Position numbers and translations under genes: made by a program. A stretch of DNA of 64,000 nt from Armigeres subalbatus (taxonomy: Eukaryota; Arthropoda; Insecta; Diptera; Culicidae): contig NC_085141.1 of assembly GCF_024139115.2 (NCBI RefSeq), positions 28,597,242 through 28,661,241 on the forward strand, given 5' to 3'. The notes beneath the pieces were generated by a model that worked only from the letters and a program-made list of their open reading frames with translations, was not told the DNA's origin and made no database searches. Shown one piece after another: positions 1-11,184 of this stretch; position 1 is the first letter of the stretch, and each line of letters opens with the position of its first letter.

Positions 1-583
1 ATCATGAACTATAGTCGATAGGTTTAAACTTATGTCGCCTAGTGATTAGAGTTGTCAGTGAGTCGAAAAGTAAAGAGAGTAATGCAGAAATCGTAAATAA
101 AGTAAGACTACGAAATTCTTGAAAAAATCAAATTTATATGGTTTTCACTTATTTTGGAGACAATCCACACAAAAAACGCTATGTTTAAAATGTATAACAA
201 CAGTCTGAGTTGTTGTTTGTTTATAGCGCACTGTTTATCACAAGATTTTTGCTGAAAAACACGTCGAAAAGATCATATTGTTTTTTTTTCGAATTGTGTA
301 AATATGTTAAATTGACCTTTCCCCTCAAAAATTGTATCTCGTTTCATTGTCTAACTTGATTCTTAGGCTTATTTAAGGTCAACTTTCCCAAAAACACTTA
401 TATTTGTTATGCCTTTATTTGAAAAATCGAAGACAAAGACCGAAAAGGTGCTGCACATGTGAACCGGTCTAAAAAATTCATCCGATGCTCGTTCAAAATC
501 TGGCGGATGTTAGGCCAATCTTGAAAAATATAAAAAAAATATTGGTTCCTATACGATATTCCCTATAGGGAAAGTTGACCTTT
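1..583. other. AT-rich non-coding DNA
   Basis: No convincing gene. Copies of the motif GGTCAACTTTCCC occur near 378 and, inverted (GGGAAAGTTGACC), at 569, suggesting the ends of an old inverted-repeat element of about 200 bp. Confidence 0.4.
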
Positions 584-878
584 TTCTTCTTCTTCTTCTT
601 ATTGGCATTACATCCCCACACTGGGACAGAGCCGCATCGCAGCTTAGTGTTTATTAAGCACTTCCACAGTTATTAACTGCGAGGTTTCTAAGCCAGGTTT
701 CCCATTTTTGCATTCGTATATCATGAGGCTAACACGATGATACTTTTATGCCCAGGGAAGTCGAGACAATTTCCAATCCGAAAATTGCCTAGACCGGCAC
801 CGGGAATCGAACCCAGCCACCCTCAGCATGGTCTTGCTTTGTAGCCGCGCGTCTTACCGCACGGCTAAGGAGGGCCCC
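584..878 (-). mobile_element. Feilai-like tRNA-derived SINE
   Basis: Read on the minus strand it starts GGGGCCCTCCTTAGCC, has a tRNA-like B box (GGGTTCGATTCCCGG, about 804-820) and ends in a GAA repeat at 584. A much closer match to a second copy at about 21215-21500 than to chance confirms a family. Feilai is a SINE known from Aedes mosquitoes; it is transcribed by RNA polymerase III and mobilised by LINE enzymes. No target duplication is clear here. Confidence 0.8.
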
Positions 879-1370
879 TAAATAAAACCTTAAATAAAAT
901 AAAGAATCGATTGAGGGAATAAAAAAATGACGGGGAAGGTTAATTAGACTAGAATAAAAGTCGAATATGGCACGGCAAATGCTGGGTAAAGCGTACCATT
1001 GGTACTTCGCGTACCTGAAGGAATAAAATAGACCCCATCTCGCGGTCCTTAGCCTCTTACCCAGCAACTCCTATCCCTACCTCCCCGTGGTGCAGGCCGG
1101 GATACGAGCAACCTTAGGGAAGATCGGGTAACCAACCCCGGTGGGAACTATGGTCGTATGCTGACAGGGAAGGGGGGGGTTTGCTCCTCTCCGGAGGTGC
1201 AAATCTTATTGAGCGTCTGTTCTCCATGTCAGGATCGGCTCACAACAGCGTCTGTTCTCCATGTTAGGGGCGGCTGATCATCGTCCGAGTGCCAGCGAGG
1301 GACTCAGTGAAACTGTGCACCATGGTCCACCGGAAATAAGGAGGAATGGTCCTCCGGAAATTTAGGGGGT

Positions 1371-1583
1371 TTGGTGTCAGGCCCTGCAAGCCAGCCTTTA
1401 AAAAATCATAAGCAACGAACAATCAACAAGAGAGTACGGACCGGAACCATCGGCGAAGACCACTGCGACGAAAAGGGACTAGCGATTGGAAACTCGGTTC
1501 GTGGAACTGCAAATCTCCCAACTTCATCGGGAGCACACGCATACTCGCCGATGTGCTCAAGGACCGTGGATTCGGCATCGTAG
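1371..1583 (+). other. Short open frame overlapping the start of the EN-RT frame
   Basis: A 70-codon frame without a good ATG overlaps 1412-1583 of the EN-RT frame and lies in the register that a -1 shift would join to it. Some RTE elements carry a tiny first ORF in this place. There is no classical slippery heptamer visible and no protein similarity recognised, so it may be chance. Confidence 0.25.
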
Positions 1584-4360
1584 CGCTGCAGGAGGTTTGT
1601 TGGAAGGGATCAATGGTGCGAACGTTTAGAGGTAATCATACCATCTACCAGAGCTGCGGCAGCACACACGAGCTGGGAACAGCTTTCATAGTGATGGGCG
1701 ACATGCAAAGGCGCGTGATCGGGTGGTGGCCGATCAACGAGAGAATGTGCAGGTTGAGGATCAAAGGCCGGTTCTTCAACTTCAGCATAATCAACGTCCA
1801 TAGCCCACACTCCGGAAGCACTGATGATGATAAGGACGCATTCTACGCGCAGCTGGAACGTGAGTACGACAGCTGCCCAAGCCACGACGTCAAAATCATC
1901 ATAGGAGATTTGAACGCTCAGGTTGGCCAAGAGGAGGAGTTTAGACCGACTATTGGAAAGTTCAGCGCTCACCGGCTGACGAACGAAAACGGCCTACGAC
2001 TAATTGATTTCGCCGCCTCCAAGAATATGGCCATTCGCAGCACCTACTTCCAACACAGCCTCCCGTATCGGTACACCTGGAGATCGCCACTGCAGACAGA
2101 ATCACAAATCGACCACGTTCTGATTGATGGACGGCACTTCTCCGACATTATCGACGTCAGGACTTATCGTGGCGCTAACATCGACTCTGACCACTATCTG
2201 GTGATGGTTAAACTGCGCCCAGAACTATCCGTCATCAACAATGTTCGGTACCGACGACCGCCGCGGTACGACCTAGAGCGACTGAAGCAACCTGATGTCG
2301 CCACTGCATACGCGCAGCATCTTGAGGCAGCGTTGCCGGAAGAGGGTGAGCTCGATGGGGCCCCTCTTGAAGACTGCTGGAATACAGTCAAAGCAGCCAT
2401 TAACGACGCAGCGGAAAACAACGTCAGGTATATGGGTCGAAGTCGACGGAACGATTGGTTCGACGAAGAGTGCAGACAGATTCTGGAGGAGAAGGACGCA
2501 GCGCGGGCGGTCGCGCTGCAGCAAGGTACCCGGCAGAACGTGGAACGTTATAGACGGAAGCGGAGACAGCAGACCCGCCTTTTTCAGGAGAAGAAACGCC
2601 GCCTGGAAGAAGCGGAGTGCGAGGAGATGGAACAGCTGTGCCGTTCTCAAGATACACGCAAGTTCTACCAGAAGCTCAACGCATCCCTCAAAGGCTTCGT
2701 GCCGCGAGCCGAAATGTGCCGGGATAAGGATGGGAGCATCTTGACGGACGAACGTGTGGTGATCGAAAGGTGGAAGCAGCAGGTGAAAGTCAAGGCAGCG
2801 GAGGAGATGACTACGTCAGTCCAGCGAAGCCAACCAGCCCCTACCTTGAGGGAAGTTAAGGATGCCATTCAACAGCTAAAGACCAATAAAGCAGCTGGTA
2901 AGGATGGTATCGGAGCTGAGCTCATCAAGATGGGCCCGGAAAAGCTGGCCACTTGCCTGCACAAACTGATAGTCAGAATCTGGGAAAACGAACAGCTACC
3001 GGAGGAGTGGAAGGAAGGGGTTATATGCCCCATCTACAAGAAAGGTGACAAACTGGAGTGTGAGAACTTTCGAGCGATCACCATCCTTAATGCCGCCTAC
3101 AAAGTGATATCCCAGATCATCTTCCGTCGTATGTCACCATTAGTGAACGAGTTCGTGGGAAGTTATCAAGCCGGCTTCGTTGACGCCCGCTCGACAACGG
3201 ACCAGATCTTTACTGTACGGCAAATCCTTCAAAAATGCCGTGAATACCAGGTCCCAACGCACCATCTGTTCGTTGATTTCAAGGCGGCATACGACAGTAT
3301 AGACCGCGTAGAGCTATGGAAAATTATGGACGAGAACAGCTTCCCTGGAAAGCTTACCAGACTGATCAAAGCAACGGTGGATGGTGTGCAAAACTGTGTG
3401 AAGATTTCGGGCGAACACTCCAGTTCGTTCGAATCGCGCCGGGGACTAAGACAAGGTGATGGACTTTCGTGCCTGTTGTTCAACATTGCGCTAGAAGGTG
3501 TCATGCGGAGAGCCGGGTGTAACAGCCGGGGAACGATTTTCAACAGATCCAGTCAATTTATTTGCTTCGCGGATGACATGGACATTGTCGGCCGAACATT
3601 TGCAAAGGTGGCAGAACTGTACACCCGCCTGAAACGTGAAGCAACAAAAGTTGGACTGGTGGTGAATGCGTCAAAGACAAAGTACATGCTTGTGGGTGGA
3701 ACCGAGCGCGACAGGGTCCGCCTGGGAAGCAGTGTTACGATAGACGGGGATACCTTCGAGGTGGTCGAGGAATTCGTCTACCTCGGATCCTTGCTAACGG
3801 CTGACAACAACGTTAGTCGTGAAATACGAAGGCGCATCATTTGTGGAAGTCGGGCCTACTACGGGCTCCAGAAGAAACTGCGGTCGAAAAAGATTCGCCA
3901 CCGCACCAAATGTGTCATGTACAAGACGTTAATAAGACCGGTAGTCCTCTACGGACATGAAACATGGACAATGCTCGAGGAGGACTTGCAAGCACTCGGA
4001 GTATTTGAGAGACGGGACCTTAGGACCATCTTTGGCGGTGTACAAGAAGACGGTGTGTGGCGGCGAAGAATGAACCATGAGCTCGCCCAGCTCTACGGCG
4101 AACCCAGTATCCAGAAGGTAGCTAAAGCCGGAAGGGTACGATGGGCAGGGCATGTTGCAAGAATGCCGGACAGCAACCCTGCAAAGATGGTGTTCGCTTC
4201 CGATCCGGCAGGTACGAGACGACGTGGAGCGCAGCGAGCGAGATGGGCAGACCAGGTGCAGAACGACTTGGCGAGCGTGGGGCGTATTCGAGGATGGAGA
4301 GATGCGGCCTCGAACCGTGTATTGTGGCGTCAAATTGTTGATTCAGTGTTATCTGTATAG
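1412..4360 (+). CDS. Endonuclease-reverse transcriptase of an RTE-like retrotransposon
   Basis: The frame is open from 1412 to the TAG at 4358. It contains no ATG before the endonuclease motif WNC (1502), so the start is unresolved; a GTG at 1553 is the first start-like codon. The N-terminal third is an AP-type endonuclease (LQEVCW; IGDLNAQ; SDHYLV). The centre is the reverse transcriptase: AAGKDGIGAELIKMGPEKL, FVDFKAAYDSI, GLRQGDGLSCLLFN and the catalytic FADD at 3566-3577. The C-terminus has the GHVARMPDSNPAKM block seen in insect RTE elements. All catalytic residues are in place and there is no internal stop, so this copy may be recent. It copies its own RNA at a nicked target site (known for the family). 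Confidence 0.85.
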   Translation, partial: ATNNQQESTDRNHRRRPLRRKGTSDWKLGSWNCKSPNFIGSTRILADVLKDRGFGIVALQEVCWKGSMVRTFRGNHTIYQSCGSTHELGTAFIVMGDMQRRVIGWWPINERMCRLRIKGRFFNFSIINVHSPHSGSTDDDKDAFYAQLEREYDSCPSHDVKIIIGDLNAQVGQEEEFRPTIGKFSAHRLTNENGLRLIDFAASKNMAIRSTYFQHSLPYRYTWRSPLQTESQIDHVLIDGRHFSDIIDVRTYRGANIDSDHYLVMVKLRPELSVINNVRYRRPPRYDLERLKQPDVATAYAQHLEAALPEEGELDGAPLEDCWNTVKAAINDAAENNVRYMGRSRRNDWFDEECRQILEEKDAARAVALQQGTRQNVERYRRKRRQQTRLFQEKKRRLEEAECEEMEQLCRSQDTRKFYQKLNASLKGFVPRAEMCRDKDGSILTDERVVIERWKQQVKVKAAEEMTTSVQRSQPAPTLREVKDAIQQLKTNKAAGKDGIGAELIKMGPEKLATCLHKLIVRIWENEQLPEEWKEGVICPIYKKGDKLECENFRAITILNAAYKVISQIIFRRMSPLVNEFVGSYQAGFVDARSTTDQIFTVRQILQKCREYQVPTHHLFVDFKAAYDSIDRVELWKIMDENSFPGKLTRLIKATVDGVQNCVKISGEHSSSFESRRGLRQGDGLSCLLFNIALEGVMRRAGCNSRGTIFNRSSQFICFADDMDIVGRTFAKVAELYTRLKREATKVGLVVNASKTKYMLVGGTERDRVRLGSSVTIDGDTFEVVEEFVYLGSLLTADNNVSREIRRRIICGSRAYYGLQKKLRSKKIRHRTKCVMYKTLIRPVVLYGHETWTMLEEDLQALGVFERRDLRTIFGGVQEDGVWRRRMNHELAQLYGEPSIQKVAKAGRVRWAGHVARMPDSNPAKMVFASDPAGTRRRGAQRARWADQVQNDLASVGRIRGWRDAASNRVLWRQIVDSVLSV

Positions 4361-4465
4361 ATGTAGACTAAATAAATGAATGAAATGAAAAGTCGAATCT
4401 TCGAATTTTTATTTTTCAAAGCGAAATTAATTATACCTAATTACATGGCTTACATGGTCCATCTG

Positions 4466-4935
4466 CTAAAAGGGCGATAAGTTGGAATATAGCAACTACC
4501 GCGCAATCATTTTGCTGGACGCGTTCGTACTCTCCCAATTTTTTTATCGCCGACTATCACCAATGGAGAGTTCGTGGGGCAATGAGGATCATGGGTGAAC
4601 GCTTTTCCACGAACCAGTTGCTCGTCGTACGTAAGGTATTGCCGAAATACCTGAATACAACGTGCCCACACATCATGTATTCATCGATTTCAAAGCCGCA
4701 TATGATACATTCGATCGGGACCAGCTATGGCAGCTAATGCGCGAACACGGATTTCTGGATAAACTGATACGGTTGATAATTGCGACGATGGATCGGGAGA
4801 TGTGTGTAGTTCGAGTTTCAGAGGCATTCTCGAGTCCCGGTTACGGCAAGGTGATGGTCTTTCGTGCCTGCTATTCAACATCGCTTTGGAGCATACGAAG
4901 GGTCAGTTTGAGAACCGCTGCTGTAGAAGACCACT
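4466..4935 (+). pseudogene. RTE reverse transcriptase fragment
   Basis: Broken piece of an RTE-like frame. The segment 4662-4790 reads THHVFIDFKAAYDTFDRDQL, matching the finger-palm region of the element at 1412-4360 but clearly diverged. Upstream, pieces of the block before it (KGDKLEYSNYRAI-like) and a short deletion are visible. The FADD region is absent. Confidence 0.7.
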
Positions 4936-5068
4936 AGTTTTTAGTTTTCCTGCTGAGAAATCTTAGTATTAGATGTGTATTTCACGCGGAAAAGTGCTTT
5001 AACAGTGATAATTCTTTTTGGTAGTGTATATTATCTAATTTCTTTTGTGGCTAGAAATTGGTATGATT

Positions 5069-5272
5069 TAGCCTTGCATAAGAGGTAAAATACCAAAAAT
5101 TATATGCAGAATACTTGAGGCATAACATGCTTAGGTATTTGAATACCAAACGAATAATTTTTGCAATTGGCTATGCATTTGGTATTAAAATTCAATTTAA
5201 TAACTGAGTTTGTTATGACTTAAGTATTGTGTGGTATTATTCCTTTGGTATTTTACCTCTTATCCAGGGCTA
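5069..5272. mobile_element. TA-flanked MITE, about 200 bp
   Basis: Inverted ends: left TAGCCTTGCATAAGAGG with GTAAAATACCAAA following; right, complemented, TAGCCCTGGATAAGAGG with the same continuation. About 28 bp match with two mismatches. The core lies between TA dinucleotides, as for Tc1/mariner-type MITEs. No coding capacity. Confidence 0.7.
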
Positions 5273-6140
5273 GTTCATAACAGAGTATGGTATCAATAAC
5301 AGCATTAGGTATCATTGAGCCAATTTCTTTTTGTGACCGGTGGAAGAGGCATTAAAACGCCATCGAACGACGCCATCGCAATTAGGTAATCCCCACATCA
5401 GTTGCTTCCTCAATATTGCACGCAAGTTCATCTTAGCCGCTTGCTTAGTTTTTGCGTAAACGGGTTCCATTCAAACCGACGACAGTTGAGTTTTATTATC
5501 AGTGAAGCAGGTGATTAAATAAATTAGAACCTAAAAAGAAATAATTTCAATCGATTGGAGTCTCCTTCTGTAACAACGCCCCAACGATGTCGCTGAGTGT
5601 GGGCTTCCCCCCTAAAAATAAAATAGTCTGCTAAATACACCGATGACACGTACACCGGTGCAACATTACCTTAACATATGGATTCAAATGGAAACTACGG
5701 TGAGCTAGGGGAACTGTTCCGTTTTCCATCTCACTGAACATATATTCATCTCATCGCGAAACAAAGAAATACGGCACCAATTTCGTCGCTTCATGCGTGC
5801 TCACTGCTGAAAAAAATCACAAAAATAATAAACAAACCAAATACCTTTTCATTGCTTTGTTTTTCATGAGACCAATATCGGAGCTATGAGATGAAGTCCA
5901 GGAGCAGTAACCCTAATTGTTCTGCGTATTGAACCAGTGAACGGCACAATGCCGGATCATTCATTGACACTTCGCCAATCCATCGAGAAAAGAATAAACG
6001 GAAGAATTGAAGGAGCCACCCCGAAGCACAGGGCCGATCATATGCATTAAAAGTCAGGAACAGAAAACATCTCGAAAAGCTCCTATCGATGACACATCTC
6101 ACCGACGGTACCGCAGTTAAGGTATCCTATCACCCCGGCT
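5273..6140. other. Non-coding stretch before a decayed retroelement
   Basis: No supported gene. The last part (about 5880-6140) may be the leader of the element whose ORF1 remains start at 6157; nothing else was recognised. Confidence 0.3.
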
Positions 6141-6156
6141 CAACTCAACACGATGC

Positions 6157-7334
6157 GTGATCAGCTGCCGCGATCTGATGAAGCTGAAAAATGACGACGA
6201 TATCCTCGAGTGCCTGAAGGACCAAAACGTAACAAGCATCCGTCAAATCACCAGGAAAGTAGGTGAAGAGAGGGAACCCACACCCACGGTGATTATCACC
6301 ATAGGTGGAACTATGATACCCGAGCATATCGACATTGGTTACCAGCATACAGACCATACTACCCTGCACCCATGTTCTGCTATCAGTGTTATCAATTCGG
6401 CCACACAAGAGAAAGGTGACATGTGGAAACTGCGACCAAGTACATGAAATTACCCAGGGTGTACGATGCCGATGCAAGTACTGGCCAGCGCTCTTTTGCA
6501 GGCATTGCCTCTCAAAGCAAAGACAAAACCATTTCCGAACTATCAGCGAAGAAGCCTTGTCTGGACAATTAGCTGAAAAAGATGCCCACATAAAGAGCCT
6601 TGAGGAGAACTTTTGTGGTGGAATTGCTTTCAACAGCAATACCGAATTCCAGCGTCTCGAAAAAATGATTACCAGCCTGCAGAGAGAATAACAAAAGAAA
6701 AATGAGATAATACAAACTCTGGAAAAAAACTTTAGTGAAAGACTCCAGGTTAGATCTTGTCCGTAAGCATGGTACAATTGAGGAGCTCGTCGGTAAAGTT
6801 TCGTCTCTTGAAGAGACTGTAAATAGAAAAGATAACGAAATTCAACTTCTTCTTTTGGCCAACAAGAACGCACTAACCCACGTTGATACAAACATCCCCA
6901 AGCTTCAACAACTACAAACCACCAAAATTCAGCCCTCCCATGTAACTCCTAGTACTAAAGGGTACAACCAGAAAGTTTCAGCCAAAAAAACACCCGTCAC
7001 ATCCGCTTCAAATGCCAAAAAAGACAAGGAAACACCATCCGCCATTACGACGTCGATGGATACCGCTGCTACTGTGACCAACACGAGAACGAAACCGAAA
7101 CGTGGGAAAAATGATGCAGAAAAACCAAAACCCGTCCTTTGTGACAAACGAACCAAGGCTAATGAACAACCGATGTACATATCCGATACGAAAAATGTGC
7201 TCGCACTTGAAGAAGACCTTTGCAACAAATCAGAGTTCATAGAACACGACATCTCATCCTCGTCTGACGAAATAATGGATGAGAAGGAACGTTCGCGTAA
7301 GTTACGTCCAGCTCCTAGATTATTATCTATATAA
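6157..7334 (+). pseudogene. gag-like ORF1 of a decayed non-LTR retrotransposon
   Basis: Three frames must be joined: about 6157-6350, 6360-6410 and 6420-7334 with an in-frame stop near 6685. The middle piece encodes a CCHC knuckle beginning APMFCYQCYQFGHTRER, where the last Cys codon has become TGA, followed by a Cys-rich segment (CGNCDQVHE, then CRHC). Downstream comes a coiled-coil-like and then Lys/Thr-rich part. ORF1 proteins of this kind bind element RNA. The clade is uncertain (LOA/I/jockey group). Confidence 0.6.
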
Positions 7335-7525
7335 TCAATCACTAACACCAATGGCTACTTTACCGAAAAAACACCCCCACCACGACGAAAACAATACACC
7401 GACCAAAACAATACCTGGAACCGCAACCTGCAAAGCTGAGTTAGAGTCCCTCTCCGCCGTGAAAATTTACTCGGTGCCTGCGCTAAAACATATCGAATCT
7501 CATGGGTCGTGAGCTAACCTTAGTA

Positions 7526-8110
7526 TCCCCCTTCAGGACATCAACGGAACCTTAAAGGCGAGCAGAAAGGATAAGGCCTCGGGCAGTCGGAGCACCATCA
7601 GTGTGGAAGACTTTGGTGGACCGGAACTGGTGGACAACCTCCAGCGTCAGTTGGCAAACTCCTTAAGAATAGCCCGCGAGGAAGCAATGGTCATCCCATG
7701 TAGAGAAAAAATGGGACGCGTGATAACTTCATACTTGGGCTTATTCTACGAGTCGAGTGACGTGAGGTGAGTCGATTTTAGCAATTCTCACGTGAGGTGA
7801 CCATGTTATTCAAATTGGGCTATACGACTCTTCTCACGTCATTCGAGCAATCTCACGTCACTCCACTCGTAGAATAAGCCCAACTACCCCATCAGGACAT
7901 CAACGAAACAAAGAAGGCAGGCAAATGGGATAAGGCCTCGGACAGTCGGGGCACCATCAGTGCGAAAAACGTCGGTGGACCGGAACTACCTCCGACGTTC
8001 GTTGGCAAACTCCCCTGGAACGGTCTGCGAAGGAACAATGGTCATACCATGTGGAGATAAAAATGGGACGCGTGATAACTTCATACTACCCCAGCAGGAC
8101 ATCAGCGACA
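7526..8110. repeat. Two diverged tandem units of about 210 bp plus a partial third
   Basis: Unit 1 (about 7526-7732) and unit 2 (about 7886-8095) share 'caggacatcaacg', 'gataaggcctcgg', 'caccatcagtg', 'ggtggaccggaact' and 'atgggacgcgtgataactt'. A third unit begins with 'taccccagcaggacatcag' at 8091 and fades. Unit 1 is separated from unit 2 by a MITE. The units may be part of the decayed retroelement's ORF1 tail, but no protein was recognised. Confidence 0.7.
7736..7882. mobile_element. 147-bp MITE with ACT target duplication
   Basis: Inverted ends of about 32 bp start TGGGCTTATTCTACGAGT on both sides with one early mismatch. ACT flanks it at 7733-7735 and 7883-7885. The neighbouring tandem unit has the empty site 'ttcatactacccc' (about 8086-8098) with a single ACT, confirming both the borders and the 3-bp duplication. 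No coding capacity. Confidence 0.85.
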
Positions 8111-8401
8111 TCAAGGACATGAACAATCAAGGCTCTATGGCACGGAAACCGGTTGAAAACCTTGTCCCCGCAGATGCTCGATCAGACGCGCAAAAGTACG
8201 ACCAATGGAACAACTTTATTCCAGTGGCTGGCCCTTCATCATAACCGTCTTCTACAGTTGTAGTTTCAACATCGTTATTGATTGTGAGACCTCCAGCAAC
8301 CGCATCTGCTCGTGGAGCGCCCCCACGGTGTGTCGCCAGTTATGGGACCCCTCGTAAACCCGTAGAGCCAGCGCCCAGGCAAAGCACACGAGCAAGAATT
8401 C

Positions 8402-8646
8402 TTTCCCCTCTCCGTGACAAAAAGGCATTGTTTCGCGGCTACGATCCGCATCCTCGGAGTATTCTTGGACCGGCACCTGAGTTCTCAGTCTCACTGCGAT
8501 AGGATCAAAAAACACGGTAAAAGTCGTTTCAATCTGTTACGAACCATCACTAGCAAACACACCAAAAACAATCGCGATGTGGGATTACGTGTCACACAAG
8601 CAATTATCTTTGGAGTCTACGGACCCAATTCCAGCACATGCGGAGA
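8402..8646 (+). pseudogene. C-terminal reverse transcriptase fragment
   Basis: The frame from 8414 reads ILGVFLDRHLSSQSHCDRI and then SRFNLLRTITSKHTKNNR, a segment typical of the thumb/connection region of LOA/I-type elements. It probably belongs with the ORF1 remains at 6157-7334, with the endonuclease and RT palm deleted between them. Confidence 0.55.
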
Positions 8647-8660
8647 TTAAATGCACAACT

Positions 8661-9774
8661 TTCATTCGAAACCACTCAGCTTGATGAGTATTTTTTTATC
8701 AGCATGGTAGAACAGGTATAGCAAAAGTCCACGAGACGCCCCTGACTTAAACAAAATCTTGAATAATATTCCAAACATTCAAGAATGTGTTCCATCCATT
8801 ATTGTGTACATACGATGTGAGAAATTGTTATTAAATTGATTTTTTATTTCGTTTATCGACGGTTGGGATTAATATACGGGCTGTTATTAATATGGGAACA
8901 AATACCCTACTTGATACAGCTCATGATTGATGCGTCTGCCCCATACACAGTGAGAATGTGTTTGAGTGAAAAAGTGAAAGAGTTAGAGGTTATATACCTA
9001 AGTGAATGTGTGATACTGTGAGTGAGTGAATGTTTAAGATTAAAAAAATATTGAATGAGTTAGTCTTCACCAAACCATTCAAAAATCGCATTGAACATTG
9101 AATTTATAAAATGAATTAACAATAAAGCTGTGAATAATCGACAGTCATGATACGTTCCTTTCAGTCGTTATAAATTTCACCCTTTGTACCAAGGCATCAT
9201 TATTCTTCGTATAATTCGTCTACCAGCTGACCATCATTTATTTCTTCGAGGAAGAGTTTAGATGTTCTCCGTGGTGACAACTTGCTTTTGTTTTCTTAGA
9301 GCGATTTTTTAAAAAGATCGAAAACCCCATAAAAACCGTAAGAAATTGATTCTTGATGAAGCCATTTTTACGCGGATTTTAGAGTTTTCGCTGCTTTTGT
9401 AATATTTACGTGGTTTTGATTTACATGGAACGTATCCCTCGTGTAAAAACCGACTTCAGTGTATTTTATTTTAAATCTTTATTAAGGTGTTTTTTTTAAT
9501 CTACAGACTAAGTTCAACACCGGGACTTCAGTGTACTTTTTCATTCAGTTCAATCATTTTTAGCTCAACGTCTCAGTACTTTGTATAATTTTTTTTTTTA
9601 TTCTATTATTTTATATTATTGTTTTGGTGTCATTCACGAATCACAACCTTCCTGGACGCCATTTGGCAAATTTCCCAATAATAACAGAAATACTTGTATT
9701 GTATGGATTTATAAAATGAATTTAACATTAAAATTGTGATAAGAAAATTATTTTGAGCTTTTTAGTGGAATGTC
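8661..9774. other. AT-rich non-coding DNA with a dispersed repeat piece
   Basis: No gene seen. A piece at about 9110-9172 ('gtgaataatcgacagtca' and 'cagtcgttataaatt') recurs at 10033-10080, so the palindrome that follows lies between two copies of one repeat. Confidence 0.4.
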
Positions 9775-10026
9775 TTCACTTGTCATAAGACGAGTTAGTA
9801 CAATCCCATTGAATTCCACCACTTAATTGTATCTTGACAGATACGTATTTCGACCTCAAATGTAAGGCCGTCTTCAGTGTCTCGTACTTGACTCGACTTC
9901 GAAGTCGAGTCAAGTACGAGACACTGAAGACGGCCTTACATTTGAGGTCGAAATACGTATCTGTCAAGATACAATTAAGTGGTGGAATTCAATGGGATTG
10001 TACTAACTCGTCTTATGACAAGTGAA
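9775..10026. repeat. Perfect 252-bp palindrome (foldback element)
   Basis: Every base from 9775 to 9900 is complementary to 10026 to 9901; the centre is between 9900 and 9901 with no spacer (cgacttc|gaagtcg). Both strands therefore contain the same 63-codon frame. Diverged half- or full copies of the arm sit at about 23735-23930 and 53217-53335, so it is a dispersed family. A 13-bp direct repeat (attaaaattgtga) occurs at 9727-9739 and 10026-10038 and may be a target duplication. Confidence 0.9.
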
Positions 10027-11184
10027 TTAAAATTGTGAATAATCGACAGTCACGATACATTCTTTCCAGTCGTTATAAATTATGAGTCGTTTTACCCCAT
10101 GTTCCCCATGCGTAAAATACGGCTGATTAGAATCTCGTAAACATGAATAATATCTTGTTATATGCTTACCCAACTAACATTTTTGGTGCTAAAAGCTTCA
10201 ACTTCTAGCCTTTGGCTGTATAATATTTGAATAAAAGCAGCCAATGCTGAATAAAAGAAAAGCCTCCACAAATAATCCCTTAAACTTCAACTCGACTATT
10301 ACCCAAATACCTATCAGCTAGTCAGTGTGCCGAATATATTCAATCTTTTATCGTTTATGCAGCTTTCATATAGTCATAAAACAGCTCTGTCTGAATTAGC
10401 AACAAAGCTTATCGGTTAAGAGCTCATGTATGTAACTGAGTTGCTTGTTAGCAACTTCCCATATTACGGTGAGTAGCATTCACAATGAAAACGTTTTTGC
10501 TGTTGTTATAGCACTAACAATATAGCGTAATGGCGCTATAAATGAACTAACCAAGCTTTTAGGCAACTTCTGTACCTTTGAAGATTACACAACGTTTAAG
10601 TAAACCTATTACTGCTTCTTTTAATAGCATATCAGTATGGAACGTCAAAACCGCTATGTTTACATTTGATTTTTGTTGCCGGAGCTGTGTATGAGCTATT
10701 GATTTCTGTAATGCAGCTACAAAGATATTCACCTGCTCTTATAGCAACTGACAAAGCGCTGTCATTAATGCTAGCAGATAGCGTGAAAAAACAAGCCATT
10801 TAGAAGCGATATTTCTGTTGACGGCTACTGTTAAACGATTAGCAGCAAAGTAGCATCTATACAGGTCGAGAAAATGTTGCCTAAAAACAATTTCAGGGAT
10901 TGATGATGGATAAAAGTTAGCCAACAGAACATGCTGATAGATGTTTGAATAATGGTTGAAATAATGCTGAAAGCATAATTTTTAAGCTTATGTGCTGAAA
11001 TCAGCATGTAGGCCTCTTTCTAACGTTTATACAGCATGAATCTGAAAATAGCGTTAGTAAAACAACCTATAGGGTATGCGAAGAAGCACATCCATAATTT
11101 TCTTTGTTATTTACATATGTCAAAGTGACGGCGATGACAGAGCAGCGGCGATGACAGGAGATCAGGAGTTCGAATCTAGGTAGC

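Larger units (their letters stand above)
1090..4390 (+). mobile_element. RTE-clade-like non-LTR retrotransposon, near full length
   Basis: A GC-rich leader (about 1090-1411) precedes one long EN-RT frame, and the element ends just after the stop codon in a short repeat tail (aaatgaatgaaatgaa, to about 4390), as is usual in RTE elements. The 5' edge is approximate. The phrase 'gcgtctgttct' in the leader recurs in the leader of the second RTE-like family at 60650-60690, suggesting related 5' ends. No target duplication was recognised. Confidence 0.85.

Noticed and set aside
6157..6891. 248-codon minus-strand frame as a gene
   Set aside because: Shadow of the gag-like ORF1 remnant with its zinc knuckle on the plus strand.
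9776..10025. Two identical 63-codon frames, one per strand
   Set aside because: They are a necessary result of the perfect palindrome and resemble no protein.
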